A stretch of 64,000 bases of DNA from Adlercreutzia sp. ZJ141 (GCF_011038965.1 NZ_JAAKEB010000004.1:62001-126000); one strand, 5' to 3'. Shown: positions 1-8,694, counted from the first letter of the stretch. A program made the numbers and translations. Notes: a model not told the origin generated them from the sequence alone.

Positions 1-80
1 CAGTTCCCGGCGGCGTGGGTACCGTAACTACCAGTGTGACCATGGCGCATGTGGTACAAGCCGCCGAAGCCTTGCGCTAG
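1..80 (+). CDS. folD: 3' end of folD (methylenetetrahydrofolate dehydrogenase/cyclohydrolase)
   Basis: Only the last 25 codons are present, reading from base 3 to a TAG at 78-80. The visible peptide begins VPGGVGTVTTSV, matching the conserved PGGVGPMT segment close to the C-terminus of FolD, and ends in a short helix (AHVVQAAEALR) as that family does. FolD interconverts methylene-, methenyl- and formyl-tetrahydrofolate in the cytoplasm. It fits a genome that also has purC, purL and folC nearby. The rest of the gene lies before the window. Confidence 0.8.
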   Translation, partial: VPGGVGTVTTSVTMAHVVQAAEALR

Positions 81-492
81 CTTGGCAAGGCTACAAGCAC
101 AGCGCATGGCGAAGGTAGCGCAGTAACTCAGGGCGCGAGCGAAGGCGAAGTCCAAAGACGGAAGCAAGCCGAAGGCGGGCGGAGGCGGGGTGATGCTCCG
201 CACAAACAAAGCACACCGGAAAGCGCTTGTCTTGTATGAAGCAGTATTCGTTCTGCCTGAAGAGTTCGATAGAGAAATTCGTCATCCTTATACAAGGACA
301 GAGCACGTCTGATCTCTCTTTAGGACAAAGAGTTTACTATGGTTCCATACGAAAAAAGGCGCCTCGCCGAATGGAAGGGACGGCGAGGCATAGGATTGTG
401 TTGATGTGGTTAAGTGTAAGGCATTGCAGTCTGCTTGTGCTTATTGAAGGGGAGACCTGCTGTTTCGTAGGCTGCGGCAGTAATTTGTCTCA
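81..492. other. gene-free stretch between folD and the flavin reductase
   Basis: No coding region with a convincing start and composition is visible on either strand. The only clear signal is the minus-strand terminator at 352-389. Confidence 0.5.
352..389 (-). terminator. rho-independent terminator of the flavin reductase gene
   Basis: GCCTCGCCG at 361-369 pairs with CGGCGAGGC at 381-389. Read on the minus strand the stem is followed by GCC and then six T residues (352-357). It lies about 100 bases beyond the stop codon of the reductase gene that runs toward it. Confidence 0.8.
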
Positions 493-2055
493 CTAACGAG
501 AGCAAGCATCCAGTGCGGCTACATGTCCGCTAACGGCTGCCCAGGTCTGAGCGATGGCATGAAACGTCGTTAGTGGATATTTGTTCTTGTATACGGTGCC
601 ATTGTCCAACCCGCAGGCGTAAAGGCCGTCAATGATCGTGCCTGAAGCTGTTTTCACCCGCATCTTGGTATCCGTCACAGCACCTCCGTTGGTGCAGTAG
701 ATCGCAGTATGTAGCTCGGCGGCGTAGAACGGTGCCTTCTCGATAGGTGTGAGGTATTCCGCCGCACAGCTGAACTCAGTGTCTACGCCGGTTTCGCAGG
801 CTTTGTTGTAGGTCTCGATGGATTCTTTCAAGGTGTCGGCGGGCACATCGATCATCTCTGCAAGTTCTTCGATTGTATCCGCTTTGTAGACGCCGGAGCA
901 CTCCTCAACACCTGCTAGTCCGCGGCCGCTGCTGTATTGCTCCCATGTCTTTGCGATTTCCCCTTCGGCCATATAGGTATAGTCTGCAATGATAAAAGCA
1001 CGATTCTGGGCTAAAAACGCGTTGTTCATCACTTCGTTGTTTAGCGTGTCGCCTCCGTTGGACTCGTCGTAGTACCGCTTACCTTCTTCGTTGAAATGGG
1101 GCAGCGGGGTCCAGGTGAACCAAATATTGGGGTCTTCGGAGAATCCCACTGTTCCCACGACACCGGGCTCGGCAAGCATGGCTGGCATGCCTGTTATGCT
1201 TGCATCGAGCTTTCTCATTTCTCGGTACCCGTCGCCGTCTCGACCCGGCATGCCGTAGTTGAAATATCGTTCTTTGTTTTGGTGCATGGCTTCCCAGAAC
1301 AGGTCAGGATTATCCACAAAACCACCTGTACACACAATCACGGATTTGGCATTAATTTTCACTATCTCGCCATTGGTCTCCTTGGTATAGACGCCGGTTA
1401 CGGTGCTATTGTCTGCTACTAGTCCGATCATCGGTGATTTTGTGCGAAACTCCAGGTTATCCATGGCCTCTCCCATTTCCCAGAGCGGTTTGAGCATTCC
1501 GTCTGCCAGAAATACCTGTTCTTCTCCTTGCATGATGACTACGAGATGGCTGGCTGCTCCGCCTGGTTGGAAAGGAATTCCGCAGTCGTCAATAAGCCAA
1601 TCTAGGGTTTTGCCGGATTCCACAAATAAGGTTTCTACCACATCATATGGTGCACCCCAGTCGGTTTCCACCTGATATTCTCTTATGCGCTCGGCGATGT
1701 CGAATTCGATTCCGGAGTCCGTCTGCACTTTGGCACCGAAACCGCCGATGTATTCTGCGAAGTTGGAAGTGCCACCCAAGTTATCATTCTTTTCGAGACA
1801 GATAACATTGGCTCCTTGTTGAGCCGCAGTGATAGCAGCGCAGGTTCCAGCGGTTCCTGATCCTACTACTACGATATCGCAGCTCTCTTCACGATCAAAA
1901 GTTATAGCTTCTGTTTCGCTTCCTGTTTCGGTTTTGGTTTCCGTTTCTGCCATATTGTTACCGGAGCATGCTGTCAGCATCGATGTTCCGGCCGTTGCGA
2001 TACCGAGCGCTCCGGCTGCCTTTAAGAAGCTTCTGCGGTTCATTTCTGCTTTCAT
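493..2055 (-). CDS. Tat-exported FAD-dependent fumarate reductase-like flavoprotein (lipoprotein)
   Basis: A 520-residue flavoprotein of the fumarate reductase/succinate dehydrogenase FAD-binding type (FAD_binding_2 family). The N-terminus MNRRSFLKAAGALG is a twin-arginine signal and ends in LTAC, a lipobox, so the mature enzyme is probably a lipid-anchored protein outside the membrane. A nucleotide-binding loop GSGTAGTCAAITAA follows, with an acidic residue of the usual beta-alpha-beta fold and then LGGTSNFAE. The C-terminal CTNGGAVTDT and GLYACGLDNG complete the FAD site. There is no haem or FMN-binding domain, so electrons must come from a separate donor. The start at 2055 is preceded by AGGAGG on the minus strand; an in-frame start 129 bases upstream lacks a ribosome site. 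The gene is divergent from a LuxR-type membrane regulator, an arrangement common in Eggerthellaceae. The substrate cannot be read from the sequence; the usual fumarate-site motifs are not obvious. Confidence 0.88.
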   Translation of the reverse strand: MKAEMNRRSFLKAAGALGIATAGTSMLTACSGNNMAETETKTETGSETEAITFDREESCDIVVVGSGTAGTCAAITAAQQGANVICLEKNDNLGGTSNFAEYIGGFGAKVQTDSGIEFDIAERIREYQVETDWGAPYDVVETLFVESGKTLDWLIDDCGIPFQPGGAASHLVVIMQGEEQVFLADGMLKPLWEMGEAMDNLEFRTKSPMIGLVADNSTVTGVYTKETNGEIVKINAKSVIVCTGGFVDNPDLFWEAMHQNKERYFNYGMPGRDGDGYREMRKLDASITGMPAMLAEPGVVGTVGFSEDPNIWFTWTPLPHFNEEGKRYYDESNGGDTLNNEVMNNAFLAQNRAFIIADYTYMAEGEIAKTWEQYSSGRGLAGVEECSGVYKADTIEELAEMIDVPADTLKESIETYNKACETGVDTEFSCAAEYLTPIEKAPFYAAELHTAIYCTNGGAVTDTKMRVKTASGTIIDGLYACGLDNGTVYKNKYPLTTFHAIAQTWAAVSGHVAALDACSR

Positions 2056-2278
2056 TTTTTCCTCCTGTATTTCATGGGTGAGTGCCATCCAGCTAGACCA
2101 GTATTGCGCTCGGTTTCCGTATTCTTCGCCATGCAAAACGGATGAAAAGCACTCATAGAGGGCTTTTTGCGAAAAATGGTACAAAATGCATGAGACTACG
2201 ACCTGTCTCTAATTGCCACGGGGTATATGAGCGATGTTAGAATCTAACTCGAGGTGGTAGAAAATAGGGGGTGTTATC
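2056..2278. promoter_or_regulatory. divergent control region with dyad GTTAGAATCTAAC
   Basis: This 223-bp gap must hold the promoters of both the flavoprotein gene and the LuxR gene. A 13-bp palindrome, GTTAG-AAT-CTAAC, lies at 2236-2248, about 30 bases before the regulator's GTG start, and is a candidate operator. Promoter hexamers are not clear enough to call. Confidence 0.4.
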
Positions 2279-3784
2279 GTGTCCGAAGCAGATGACATGA
2301 AACGCGAACGGTCCAACGATTGCAGCCTGTTAGTGCGTGTTTGCTTGATCGGCGGCATGGGTCTCTGCTGGGCGTTTGAAAGCTGCGTGTCTATTGTTGG
2401 AGAAACGGCAATTGCCAAATCTGACATGGCATTTTCATACTATCTTGTTCAATCTCCTGGGCTCGTCGTGGTCGCGTTGATAATAATGGGGTCTTCGATT
2501 CTCGAGCGATTCGCTGTCTCCAGAGCGGCGCAGACGCTTCTTCTCGTGCTGTCCTGGGCTTCTTTATTGGCCTTGTGTATAGCGGCCGAAAGCCCCGTGG
2601 TTACGTTCGTTGCTATCCAGGTTCTATCTGTTACGTCGATGGCGATAAACTACTTATGGTTTTGCGAAATCGGGAAAATATCCACGCGTTTTGCGAAGCA
2701 GTGCACTTTAGGAACAGCGGTTGTTTACGGGCTCTTCGGTTGCTTCGGAAATATTCTTGTAAGCATTGATGCCGCTATTGTTGCTGCTCTTCTGCTTGTG
2801 TTGAGCTACTGCGCGTATCTGTGTGTATCTAGGTTTTCTAAAGCTATTCAGGGTGATGACAGCCTTGTACCTGCCATGTCTTTCACTTGGTCATGGCAGG
2901 TTATTGTGGGTATTGTCGTGTTTGTGGTCTGCGTATCGTATTTGCAGGTTGTAGAATTCAAACCATATGCAGAAACTTTGGATTTGTGGCTGGTTGTTTC
3001 CCATATTGCGACCGTCGGTCTGGTAGCAACACTTGTATATGTTGTCAAGGGTTCTGAATACACACTTACCATAAGGATTCTTTCGACAATCGTTCTGATT
3101 TCCTTGTTTGAAGCGTGTGTCCAGCAATCGTTGTCGCAGTTCTCTATGGTGTGTGCTGCTGTTGTGTTTAACACATTTACCTTCATTTCATTCGTTGCTC
3201 TTGCCCAGCTTACATACTTCAGTGGAGCGAAAAAAAGCCTTGTTGTTGGGGCGTATCAGCTCATCATGATCGGATCTGTGCTTCTTGGGCACTTTCTTGG
3301 CATGCTGCCTGTCGAATTCCGTACTTTATCCGCGCTGGCGCTGGAGAGTCTCCTTGTTATCTCTGCATTGTGGTTCCTTACCGAAGACAGGGTGTTTCGG
3401 TTCTTCTATGGCATTCCAGCCTCCTTGTTGGTAGACTCAAAGGACGGGGAAACGCATGGGAGTATTGAGAAATCAGCCGATTGTTCCTCTGAGGCGGAGG
3501 CACAACGGACAATCGGAATGCTGGATATTGCGTCGCGAGAAATATCCGAAGAATTTGGCCTTACCAAACGCGAATCAGATGTTTTATCGCTTATCTCAAA
3601 AGGTCGCAGTTCGACATATATAGCAGAGCAGCTGGTGGTCAGCCAGAATACGGTTCGCAGCCATGTGGCTCACATCTATACGAAATGCGGAGTTCATTCT
3701 AGGCAAGAGATCATTACCATGGTGAACTCGAGAGCATTTGGCCGCCGTCCGAATGCCGACGCTGTCTCTGATGAGCAAAGCTGA
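2279..3784 (+). CDS. LuxR-family regulator with multi-spanning membrane sensor domain
   Basis: A 501-residue protein. Roughly residues 15-395 consist of about twelve hydrophobic membrane segments resembling a transporter body. A short linker follows, then a GerE/LuxR helix-turn-helix at about 425-485 (TKRESDVLSLISKGRSS, then VSQNTVRSHVAHIYTKCGV). The layout suggests a membrane-embedded one-component sensor that binds DNA from the membrane. The GTG start at 2279 is preceded by AGGGGG. It is divergent from the Tat flavoprotein at 493-2055, so the likely role is to induce that reductase in response to its substrate. This is inferred from gene order; no ligand can be named. Confidence 0.85.
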   Translation: MSEADDMKRERSNDCSLLVRVCLIGGMGLCWAFESCVSIVGETAIAKSDMAFSYYLVQSPGLVVVALIIMGSSILERFAVSRAAQTLLLVLSWASLLALCIAAESPVVTFVAIQVLSVTSMAINYLWFCEIGKISTRFAKQCTLGTAVVYGLFGCFGNILVSIDAAIVAALLLVLSYCAYLCVSRFSKAIQGDDSLVPAMSFTWSWQVIVGIVVFVVCVSYLQVVEFKPYAETLDLWLVVSHIATVGLVATLVYVVKGSEYTLTIRILSTIVLISLFEACVQQSLSQFSMVCAAVVFNTFTFISFVALAQLTYFSGAKKSLVVGAYQLIMIGSVLLGHFLGMLPVEFRTLSALALESLLVISALWFLTEDRVFRFFYGIPASLLVDSKDGETHGSIEKSADCSSEAEAQRTIGMLDIASREISEEFGLTKRESDVLSLISKGRSSTYIAEQLVVSQNTVRSHVAHIYTKCGVHSRQEIITMVNSRAFGRRPNADAVSDEQS

Positions 3785-3967
3785 GTTGACGTTTTGCTCT
3801 ATGCGCATCGCTTGCATCTCTGCTTGATGATGCTTATTCGGTTTTTCACGCTTAAGAGGCTCAAGTTCTGAGTGGCACTTACTTGCCGCTCGCTTCGCTT
3901 CACAGCCTGCACGCATCGTTGTGGTAAGGTGAGCGCGATGTAATGGCTGCGAAGGAGTGAGACTCAC

Positions 3968-4486
3968 ATGGCGAACGGATTGGCCTACAGCAGGGTGGTT
4001 ACCTCTCCCGAGGTGATGAAGCAGCTGGCGGCGACGCTGGTACCGTACCTTCATCCGGCCGACGTCGTTGTGCTTACAGGCGATCTTGGTGCCGGAAAAA
4101 CCCAGTTCGTGCAGGGGGTTGCGCAGGCACTGGGTGTGCGTGGTGCTGTGGTAAGCCCCACGTTTAACATCGTGCTGCAGTACGACAGCGGTCGTTTGCC
4201 CTTGTACCATTTCGACTTGTATCGCCTTGACGAAGGAGAAAGCCTCGAAGACATTGGTTTTTACGATATCGTGGATGCCGATGGTGTGTCGTTTGTCGAA
4301 TGGGGCGATCGCTTCGAAAGCCAGCTGCCCTACGATTACCTGAACGTGTCCATCACCGTGGACGATTCGGGGGCGCGGCGTGTGCGCGTGCGCTCGTTTG
4401 GCGATCGGTCGCGCCAGATGCTGTGTGTGTGGGCGAACGATTCGAAATCGCGCCTGATGAAATGCTCCGGCCCGCGATGGTCTTAG
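3968..4486 (+). CDS. tsaE: tRNA t6A biosynthesis ATPase TsaE
   Basis: A 172-residue P-loop ATPase of the TsaE (YjeE) family with Walker A GDLGAGKTQ at about residues 38-46, then SPTFNIVLQY and YHFDLYRLDE, both typical of the family. TsaE works with TsaB and TsaD in transferring threonylcarbamoyl to A37 of ANN-decoding tRNAs. It is followed after 55 bases by the fused tsaB-rimI-tsaD gene, so the whole bacterial t6A transfer machinery except TsaC is in one place. The start is preceded by AAGGAG. Confidence 0.93.
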   Translation: MANGLAYSRVVTSPEVMKQLAATLVPYLHPADVVVLTGDLGAGKTQFVQGVAQALGVRGAVVSPTFNIVLQYDSGRLPLYHFDLYRLDEGESLEDIGFYDIVDADGVSFVEWGDRFESQLPYDYLNVSITVDDSGARRVRVRSFGDRSRQMLCVWANDSKSRLMKCSGPRWS

Positions 4487-4541
4487 CGTCGAGCATAAGT
4501 TATTAGATACAAAACGCTGTTTAAAGTGCGGGAGTTCGCTC

Positions 4542-7166
4542 GTGGAGGAATGCAACAAGCAGAATAGGTACGTGCTGGCCTTTGACACCGCCAATGAGGC
4601 AATCGCTGTGGGAATCGGTGCGCTGTATGTGGCCGACCGCTCGGTTGTGTGCGTTGCCGAAGAGAAAGTTGCGGCACATCGTGCGTCGAATACGAAACTG
4701 TTGAGTATCGTTGACAGTCTGATGAAGCGCGCTGGCGTATGTCGCAATGATATCGAGTGCGTGGCAGTGGGTCGTGGGCCAGGATCGTTTACCGGAGTGC
4801 GCATTGCCATGGCTACGGCAAAAGGCGCTGCTCAGGCGCTAGGCGTGGGGCTTATCGGCGTGTCGTCGCTTGACGCCGTTGCGTGGCACGCGCAGGCATC
4901 GGGGGTGCGCGGAACGCTTCTCGTTGTTGCCGATGCCATGCGTAAGGAAGTCTATCCTGTGCGTTTTCAGCTAGACAAAGCAGGTACGCATCGACTCGAG
5001 GGCGACAGTGTGGTGAAGGCCGACGTGTGTGCGGAAATGTATGCGCGAAAGGCCGCAACCGCCGCCGGAGCCTCTTCGCACGCTTCAAAGACACAGAGCG
5101 AACGCCTGCTTATTTCGGGTGATGCGTTGGTAAAGTACGCCGAGCTGTTCGAGCCGTGCGGCCAGTTGCTTCCCAGTAGCTTATGGACTCCCACTGGCGC
5201 GGGTTTGCTGCTGTCCCTGCAGGACATGTGGCAATCAGGCGAGGTCGATCCCACCGATGCGCGCCGGCACAATCCCGCATTTGCGCTACCGGTGTATACG
5301 CGCTTGTCGGACGCCGAAGAAAATGAACGCGTTCGCTTGGCGAAATGCGACATATCGCTTGCGGAAAGCCGCGACAGCAAGCACATAACCATGAACGACA
5401 CTGCCATTTCCAACGCGCGGGCAAACAGCGCCGGCATTGCGTACAAACCGCTCGATGCCGCGCACGCCGCGCATGTTGCGACACTTGAAGCCTACATAAT
5501 GGGAACTGACGCATGGAGTGAATCGCTGGTTGCTGACGAGCTCGGACGCGCCGACCGTGTATGGTGGGCGGCGTATGCGGCCGATCCGTCGACGCCGCTT
5601 CCTACTGATGCGCCGCTTGTCGGCTATGCTGGCGGTTGGGTGGTCGATGGCGACGTGCAGATTCTAAAAGTCGGCGTTGACCAGGCATTTCGCAGAAGTG
5701 GTACCGCGACCGAACTCATTGCTCGCGTGGCGTCCGACGCGCGAAACTTAGGTGCACACACAAGCTCGCTTGAGGTGCGGGCGGGTAATACTGGGGCGCA
5801 GGCGCTCTATCGCTCGCTAGGGTACGAGAGTTTGGGTACACGTCCACGCTACTATTCCGACGGCGAAGATGCCGTCATCATGAAGGCAAACGCGCTGCCG
5901 TGTGCAACGGGCGACGTGGCGGGCATGGATATCATTGTTGCGCCAACATGCCGCGCCTTTGATAATTGCTCTGGTGGTCCAGCGGGCGCCACCGCGTCAA
6001 GCGGCGCCGCGGATGTGTCGGGTGAAACAGATGCGCTAAGTGGCACGGACACGTCAAGCGGCACGGAAACACCAAGTGGAACTGATGCATCAAGTGTTGT
6101 GAGCACTCGCCTGCAGGTGGCCCGTCCGCTCATCTTTGCTATTGAGTCGTCGTGCGACGAAACGGCAGCCGCTATCGTCGATGGCAACGGTACTCTGATT
6201 GCCGATGTGGTTGCCAGCCAAGTCGACTTCCATGCGCGTTTCGGTGGCGTAGTGCCCGAAATCGCCAGTCGCAAGCATATCGAGGCTATTTGCGGCGTGT
6301 GCGACGAATGTTTCGATGTGGCGTCGCGCAACATGGGGCTGCCGGACGGGTCGCTTGCGTGGGCCAATATGGATGCAGTGTCTGTTACCTACGCGCCCGG
6401 CTTGCTCGGCGCGCTGGTGGTGGGTGTGGCGTTCGCGAAGGGTGCCGCATGGGCCGCCGACCTGCCTTTCATTGGGGTGAACCACCTGGAAGGTCATCTC
6501 TATGCGAACAAGATTGACGCACCCGATTTTGCACCGCCAGCGGTGGTGTCACTCGTGTCGGGCGGTAACACCATGCTCGTGTATATGAAGGGCTGGGGCG
6601 ACTACCAGGTGCTGGGGGAGACCATCGACGATGCAGTGGGCGAGGCGTTCGACAAGGTGGCAAAAGCGCTGGGACTCGGTTACCCAGGTGGCCCCGTGGT
6701 GTCGAAGCAGGCGGCAGCGGGCGATGCGGCAGCTATCGCGTTTCCCCGCGCTATGATACATTCGGGTGACTTGCGTTTTTCGCTGTCGGGCCTAAAAACT
6801 GCTGTGGTTACCTACATCAATGCCGAGCGCGAGGCGGGCCGCGCCCTGAACGTACCCGATATCTGCGCCAGCTTCCAGCAAGCGGTGGTTGACGTGCAGG
6901 TGAAGAAGGCTCAGGCGGCACTCGAGCAAACCGATGTGCCAACGTTTTGCCTCGGCGGCGGTGTAGCGGCGAATCCGGTGCTTCGCCGTGCCTACGAGCG
7001 CATGTGTGAACATGAGGGCGTGCGGTTGGTTATGCCACCGCTTTCCTCGTGCGGTGACAATGCCGGCATGATCGCGCTTGTGGCACTCGACCGCTTCCGT
7101 GCCAGCAAATTCTTTGACTTAACCGCCGACGCCCTCGCTCACGTGAACCTAGAGGAGCCTTATTAG
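4542..7166 (+). CDS. tsaD: TsaB-RimI-TsaD fusion: t6A complex plus ribosomal-protein acetyltransferase
   Basis: One 874-residue chain carries three normally separate proteins. Residues ~8-280 are TsaB (GRGPGSFTGVRIA near 77-89). Residues ~295-450 are a GNAT domain like RimI, the S18 N-terminal acetyltransferase (KVGVDQAFRRSGTATELI for acetyl-CoA, then LEVRAGNTGAQALY). A Ser/Gly/Thr-rich linker covers ~455-525. Residues ~526-874 are TsaD, with AIESSCDET, metal-binding HLEGH in NHLEGHLYAN, VSGGNTML and GEAFDKVAKALGLGYPGG. The GTG start at 4542 follows GGGAG. TsaB and TsaD form the catalytic core that, with TsaE next door, makes t6A. All key motifs of the three domains look intact. The linker is encoded by near-identical 18-bp repeats, implying that its length may vary between strains. 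Confidence 0.93.
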   Translation: MEECNKQNRYVLAFDTANEAIAVGIGALYVADRSVVCVAEEKVAAHRASNTKLLSIVDSLMKRAGVCRNDIECVAVGRGPGSFTGVRIAMATAKGAAQALGVGLIGVSSLDAVAWHAQASGVRGTLLVVADAMRKEVYPVRFQLDKAGTHRLEGDSVVKADVCAEMYARKAATAAGASSHASKTQSERLLISGDALVKYAELFEPCGQLLPSSLWTPTGAGLLLSLQDMWQSGEVDPTDARRHNPAFALPVYTRLSDAEENERVRLAKCDISLAESRDSKHITMNDTAISNARANSAGIAYKPLDAAHAAHVATLEAYIMGTDAWSESLVADELGRADRVWWAAYAADPSTPLPTDAPLVGYAGGWVVDGDVQILKVGVDQAFRRSGTATELIARVASDARNLGAHTSSLEVRAGNTGAQALYRSLGYESLGTRPRYYSDGEDAVIMKANALPCATGDVAGMDIIVAPTCRAFDNCSGGPAGATASSGAADVSGETDALSGTDTSSGTETPSGTDASSVVSTRLQVARPLIFAIESSCDETAAAIVDGNGTLIADVVASQVDFHARFGGVVPEIASRKHIEAICGVCDECFDVASRNMGLPDGSLAWANMDAVSVTYAPGLLGALVVGVAFAKGAAWAADLPFIGVNHLEGHLYANKIDAPDFAPPAVVSLVSGGNTMLVYMKGWGDYQVLGETIDDAVGEAFDKVAKALGLGYPGGPVVSKQAAAGDAAAIAFPRAMIHSGDLRFSLSGLKTAVVTYINAEREAGRALNVPDICASFQQAVVDVQVKKAQAALEQTDVPTFCLGGGVAANPVLRRAYERMCEHEGVRLVMPPLSSCGDNAGMIALVALDRFRASKFFDLTADALAHVNLEEPY
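6018..6092 (+). repeat. 18-bp tandem repeats encoding the RimI-TsaD linker
   Basis: Three 18-bp units (6039-6056, 6057-6074, 6075-6092) encode SGTDTS, SGTETP and SGTDAS, preceded by a related 21-bp unit encoding SGETDAL. They lie in the flexible linker of the fusion protein, where in-frame gain or loss of units should be tolerated. Confidence 0.75.
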
Positions 7167-7200
7167 CGAATAATCTGAAGACGGAAGCTCACGCCCTGAG

Positions 7201-7887
7201 TTACTGCGCCACTTTCGCCGCGCGCTGTGCTTGTAGCCAGTCGGCTAGCTCGGGTATACCTTCACCCGTGCGCGCGCTGGTGACGAAGATTTCGAGTGTG
7301 GGGTTCAGCACACGTGCCCGCTCTTTTAGGCGTTCCATGTCGAAGTCGGGGTTTAAGGGCAAGTAGTCGCACTTGGTGACAATAAGTGCGTCAACGGCAG
7401 CGAACATTGGCGGGTACTTCATCACCTTATCCCACCCTTCGGGCACGCTCAGCAGCATCACGCGGGTGTGCGCTCCGGTGTCGAAATCGGCTGGGCACAC
7501 CAGATTGCCGATGTTCTCCAAGAACAGGTAGTCGAACTTGGTTCCATCGAAGGCCTTAAAAGCCATCTCAACCATGCCCATTTCCACATGGCACACGCCG
7601 CGGGTGTTCAGCTCCACCGACGTCACGCCGGCTTCTTTAATCTTAAGCGCGTCAACGTCGCTTTCCAGGTCGGCTTCGATGACGCCGAGCGAATCGGAGT
7701 TGACACCGCGGGCACGCAGCTCGGCAATGAGTGCCAATAGAAGTGTGGTCTTGCCGGCACCAGGCGAGGCCATTACGTCAACGAAGAACGTGCTTTCGGC
7801 GGCCCGTGCCGCGCGGAATTGGCTGGCAACCTCGTCGTTTGCTGCTGTAATGCTCTTCTTTATTTCGATAACGCGCTTCTGGTCCAT
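7201..7887 (-). CDS. hypB: HypB-type GTPase for nickel insertion
   Basis: A 228-residue SIMIBI-class GTPase of the HypB family. Walker A SPGAGKTTLL is at 41-50, followed by GVIEADLESDVD, LNTRGVCHVE, ENIGNLVCP and VTKCDYLP. HypB hydrolyses GTP to deliver nickel to NiFe-hydrogenase large subunits. The N-terminal Cys/His-rich nickel store of some HypB proteins is absent. The start at 7887 has AAGGAGA on the minus strand; an upstream in-frame GTG adds eight residues without a better site. The gene stands alone and converges on the tsaD fusion, with no hypA, hypC-F or hydrogenase gene in the window. HypB homologues can also serve urease or other nickel enzymes, so the target is open. Confidence 0.9.
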   Translation of the reverse strand: MDQKRVIEIKKSITAANDEVASQFRAARAAESTFFVDVMASPGAGKTTLLLALIAELRARGVNSDSLGVIEADLESDVDALKIKEAGVTSVELNTRGVCHVEMGMVEMAFKAFDGTKFDYLFLENIGNLVCPADFDTGAHTRVMLLSVPEGWDKVMKYPPMFAAVDALIVTKCDYLPLNPDFDMERLKERARVLNPTLEIFVTSARTGEGIPELADWLQAQRAAKVAQ

Positions 7888-8009
7888 AGCTTCTCCTTCT
7901 TGCTTTGGCACGCTGCTTGTGCGAACCCAAGGGTAAGACGGCTGTAATTAGTATTTCTAGCTGGAGTATAGCTCATGCTTCCCATCTTTAGGATTTCCGA
8001 CGGGTGTGC

Positions 8010-8414
8010 CTAAACGACGAGTACGCAGGGCTCGTCGTAGCCGCTCAGGAGGGAATCGTGGGTCAGCAGCAGGAGTCCATCGGCCTTGGCCTGGGCGATG
8101 AGCATGCGGTCGAAGGGATCCTTGTGGGGTTTCGCTTCAGGGTTTCGTGTCAGCGATTTCAAAGTGCTAACATGCCTTCCTGCCACGGGAAGCTGGATAA
8201 GCCCCCCTTTGTCGCACAGGCTCATGAGGGAATCGCCGTCGATGAGCATCTTGAGGGGCGCATTCATGTGCTTGATCTGCACCTCCCAGGCCGAGGCCAC
8301 GCTGTAGAACAGCTCGTTGGTCGCATCTTCGATGAGGTAGCGAACTTGAGGCGGCAGCCGCGGGCTATCGTCCAGAGCCCATAAAATAAGGTGGGTATCT
8401 AAGAGCAGCTTCAT
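8010..8414 (-). CDS. PIN-domain ribonuclease toxin, VapC type
   Basis: A 134-residue PIN-domain protein. It opens with LLLDTHLILWAL, supplying the first acidic residue of the active site, has a central SAWEVQIK, and HKDPFDRMLIAQAKADGLLLLTHD carries the later acidic residues. The DPFDRMLIAQA motif is typical of the VapC/PIN subgroup paired with Phd/YefM antitoxins. VapC toxins cleave RNA, often tRNA. Its ATG overlaps the stop of the antitoxin gene by four bases, so the two are translationally coupled. Confidence 0.9.
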   Translation of the reverse strand: MKLLLDTHLILWALDDSPRLPPQVRYLIEDATNELFYSVASAWEVQIKHMNAPLKMLIDGDSLMSLCDKGGLIQLPVAGRHVSTLKSLTRNPEAKPHKDPFDRMLIAQAKADGLLLLTHDSLLSGYDEPCVLVV

Positions 8415-8656
8415 TGCTCGACCCCGAACAGTGCGGCGATTTCCTCGTCCTGCTCGGAGGGATCGTAACCATCGGCCATGACGCGGCCTCGCATCGAGCC
8501 GATGAACTCGGAGCGACGGGCGGGCTCGATGCGCCGTATCTCTACCACAGGCTTGCGGCGGCGGCAGACGCGAACGACATCCTCTTGGCCGCTCTCCAGC
8601 TGGGCGATGAGAGCCGATAGGTTATTCTTGGCATCGGCTACGGTTGCTGTGACCAT
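8411..8656 (-). CDS. Phd/YefM-family antitoxin of the VapC-type toxin
   Basis: An 81-residue protein beginning MVTATVADAKNNLSALIAQL, the usual N-terminal DNA-binding and dimer region of Phd/YefM antitoxins, followed by a basic segment (VCRRRKPVVEIRRI) and an acidic tail that would bind the toxin. AAAGGAG precedes the ATG. It is the first gene of the pair; the dyad overlapping its promoter suggests that it represses its own transcription. Confidence 0.88.
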   Translation of the reverse strand: MVTATVADAKNNLSALIAQLESGQEDVVRVCRRRKPVVEIRRIEPARRSEFIGSMRGRVMADGYDPSEQDEEIAALFGVEQ

Positions 8657-8671
8657 AATGGCTCCTTTAGT

Positions 8672-8694
8672 TGGCTAAGATAGCCATGATTATA
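8672..8694 (-). promoter_or_regulatory. toxin-antitoxin promoter with overlapping operator
   Basis: On the minus strand TATAAT (8689-8694) is preceded by TGC, an extended -10. A dyad TGGCTA-AGA-TAGCCA at 8672-8686 lies just downstream, over the expected transcription start, as in autoregulated antitoxin operons. No good -35 is seen at 17 bp. Confidence 0.7.

Noticed and set aside
3596-4810. 404-codon minus-strand open frame across the luxR 3' end and tsaE
   Set aside because: Composition is typical of an antisense shadow in GC-rich DNA, and it crosses two well-supported plus-strand genes.
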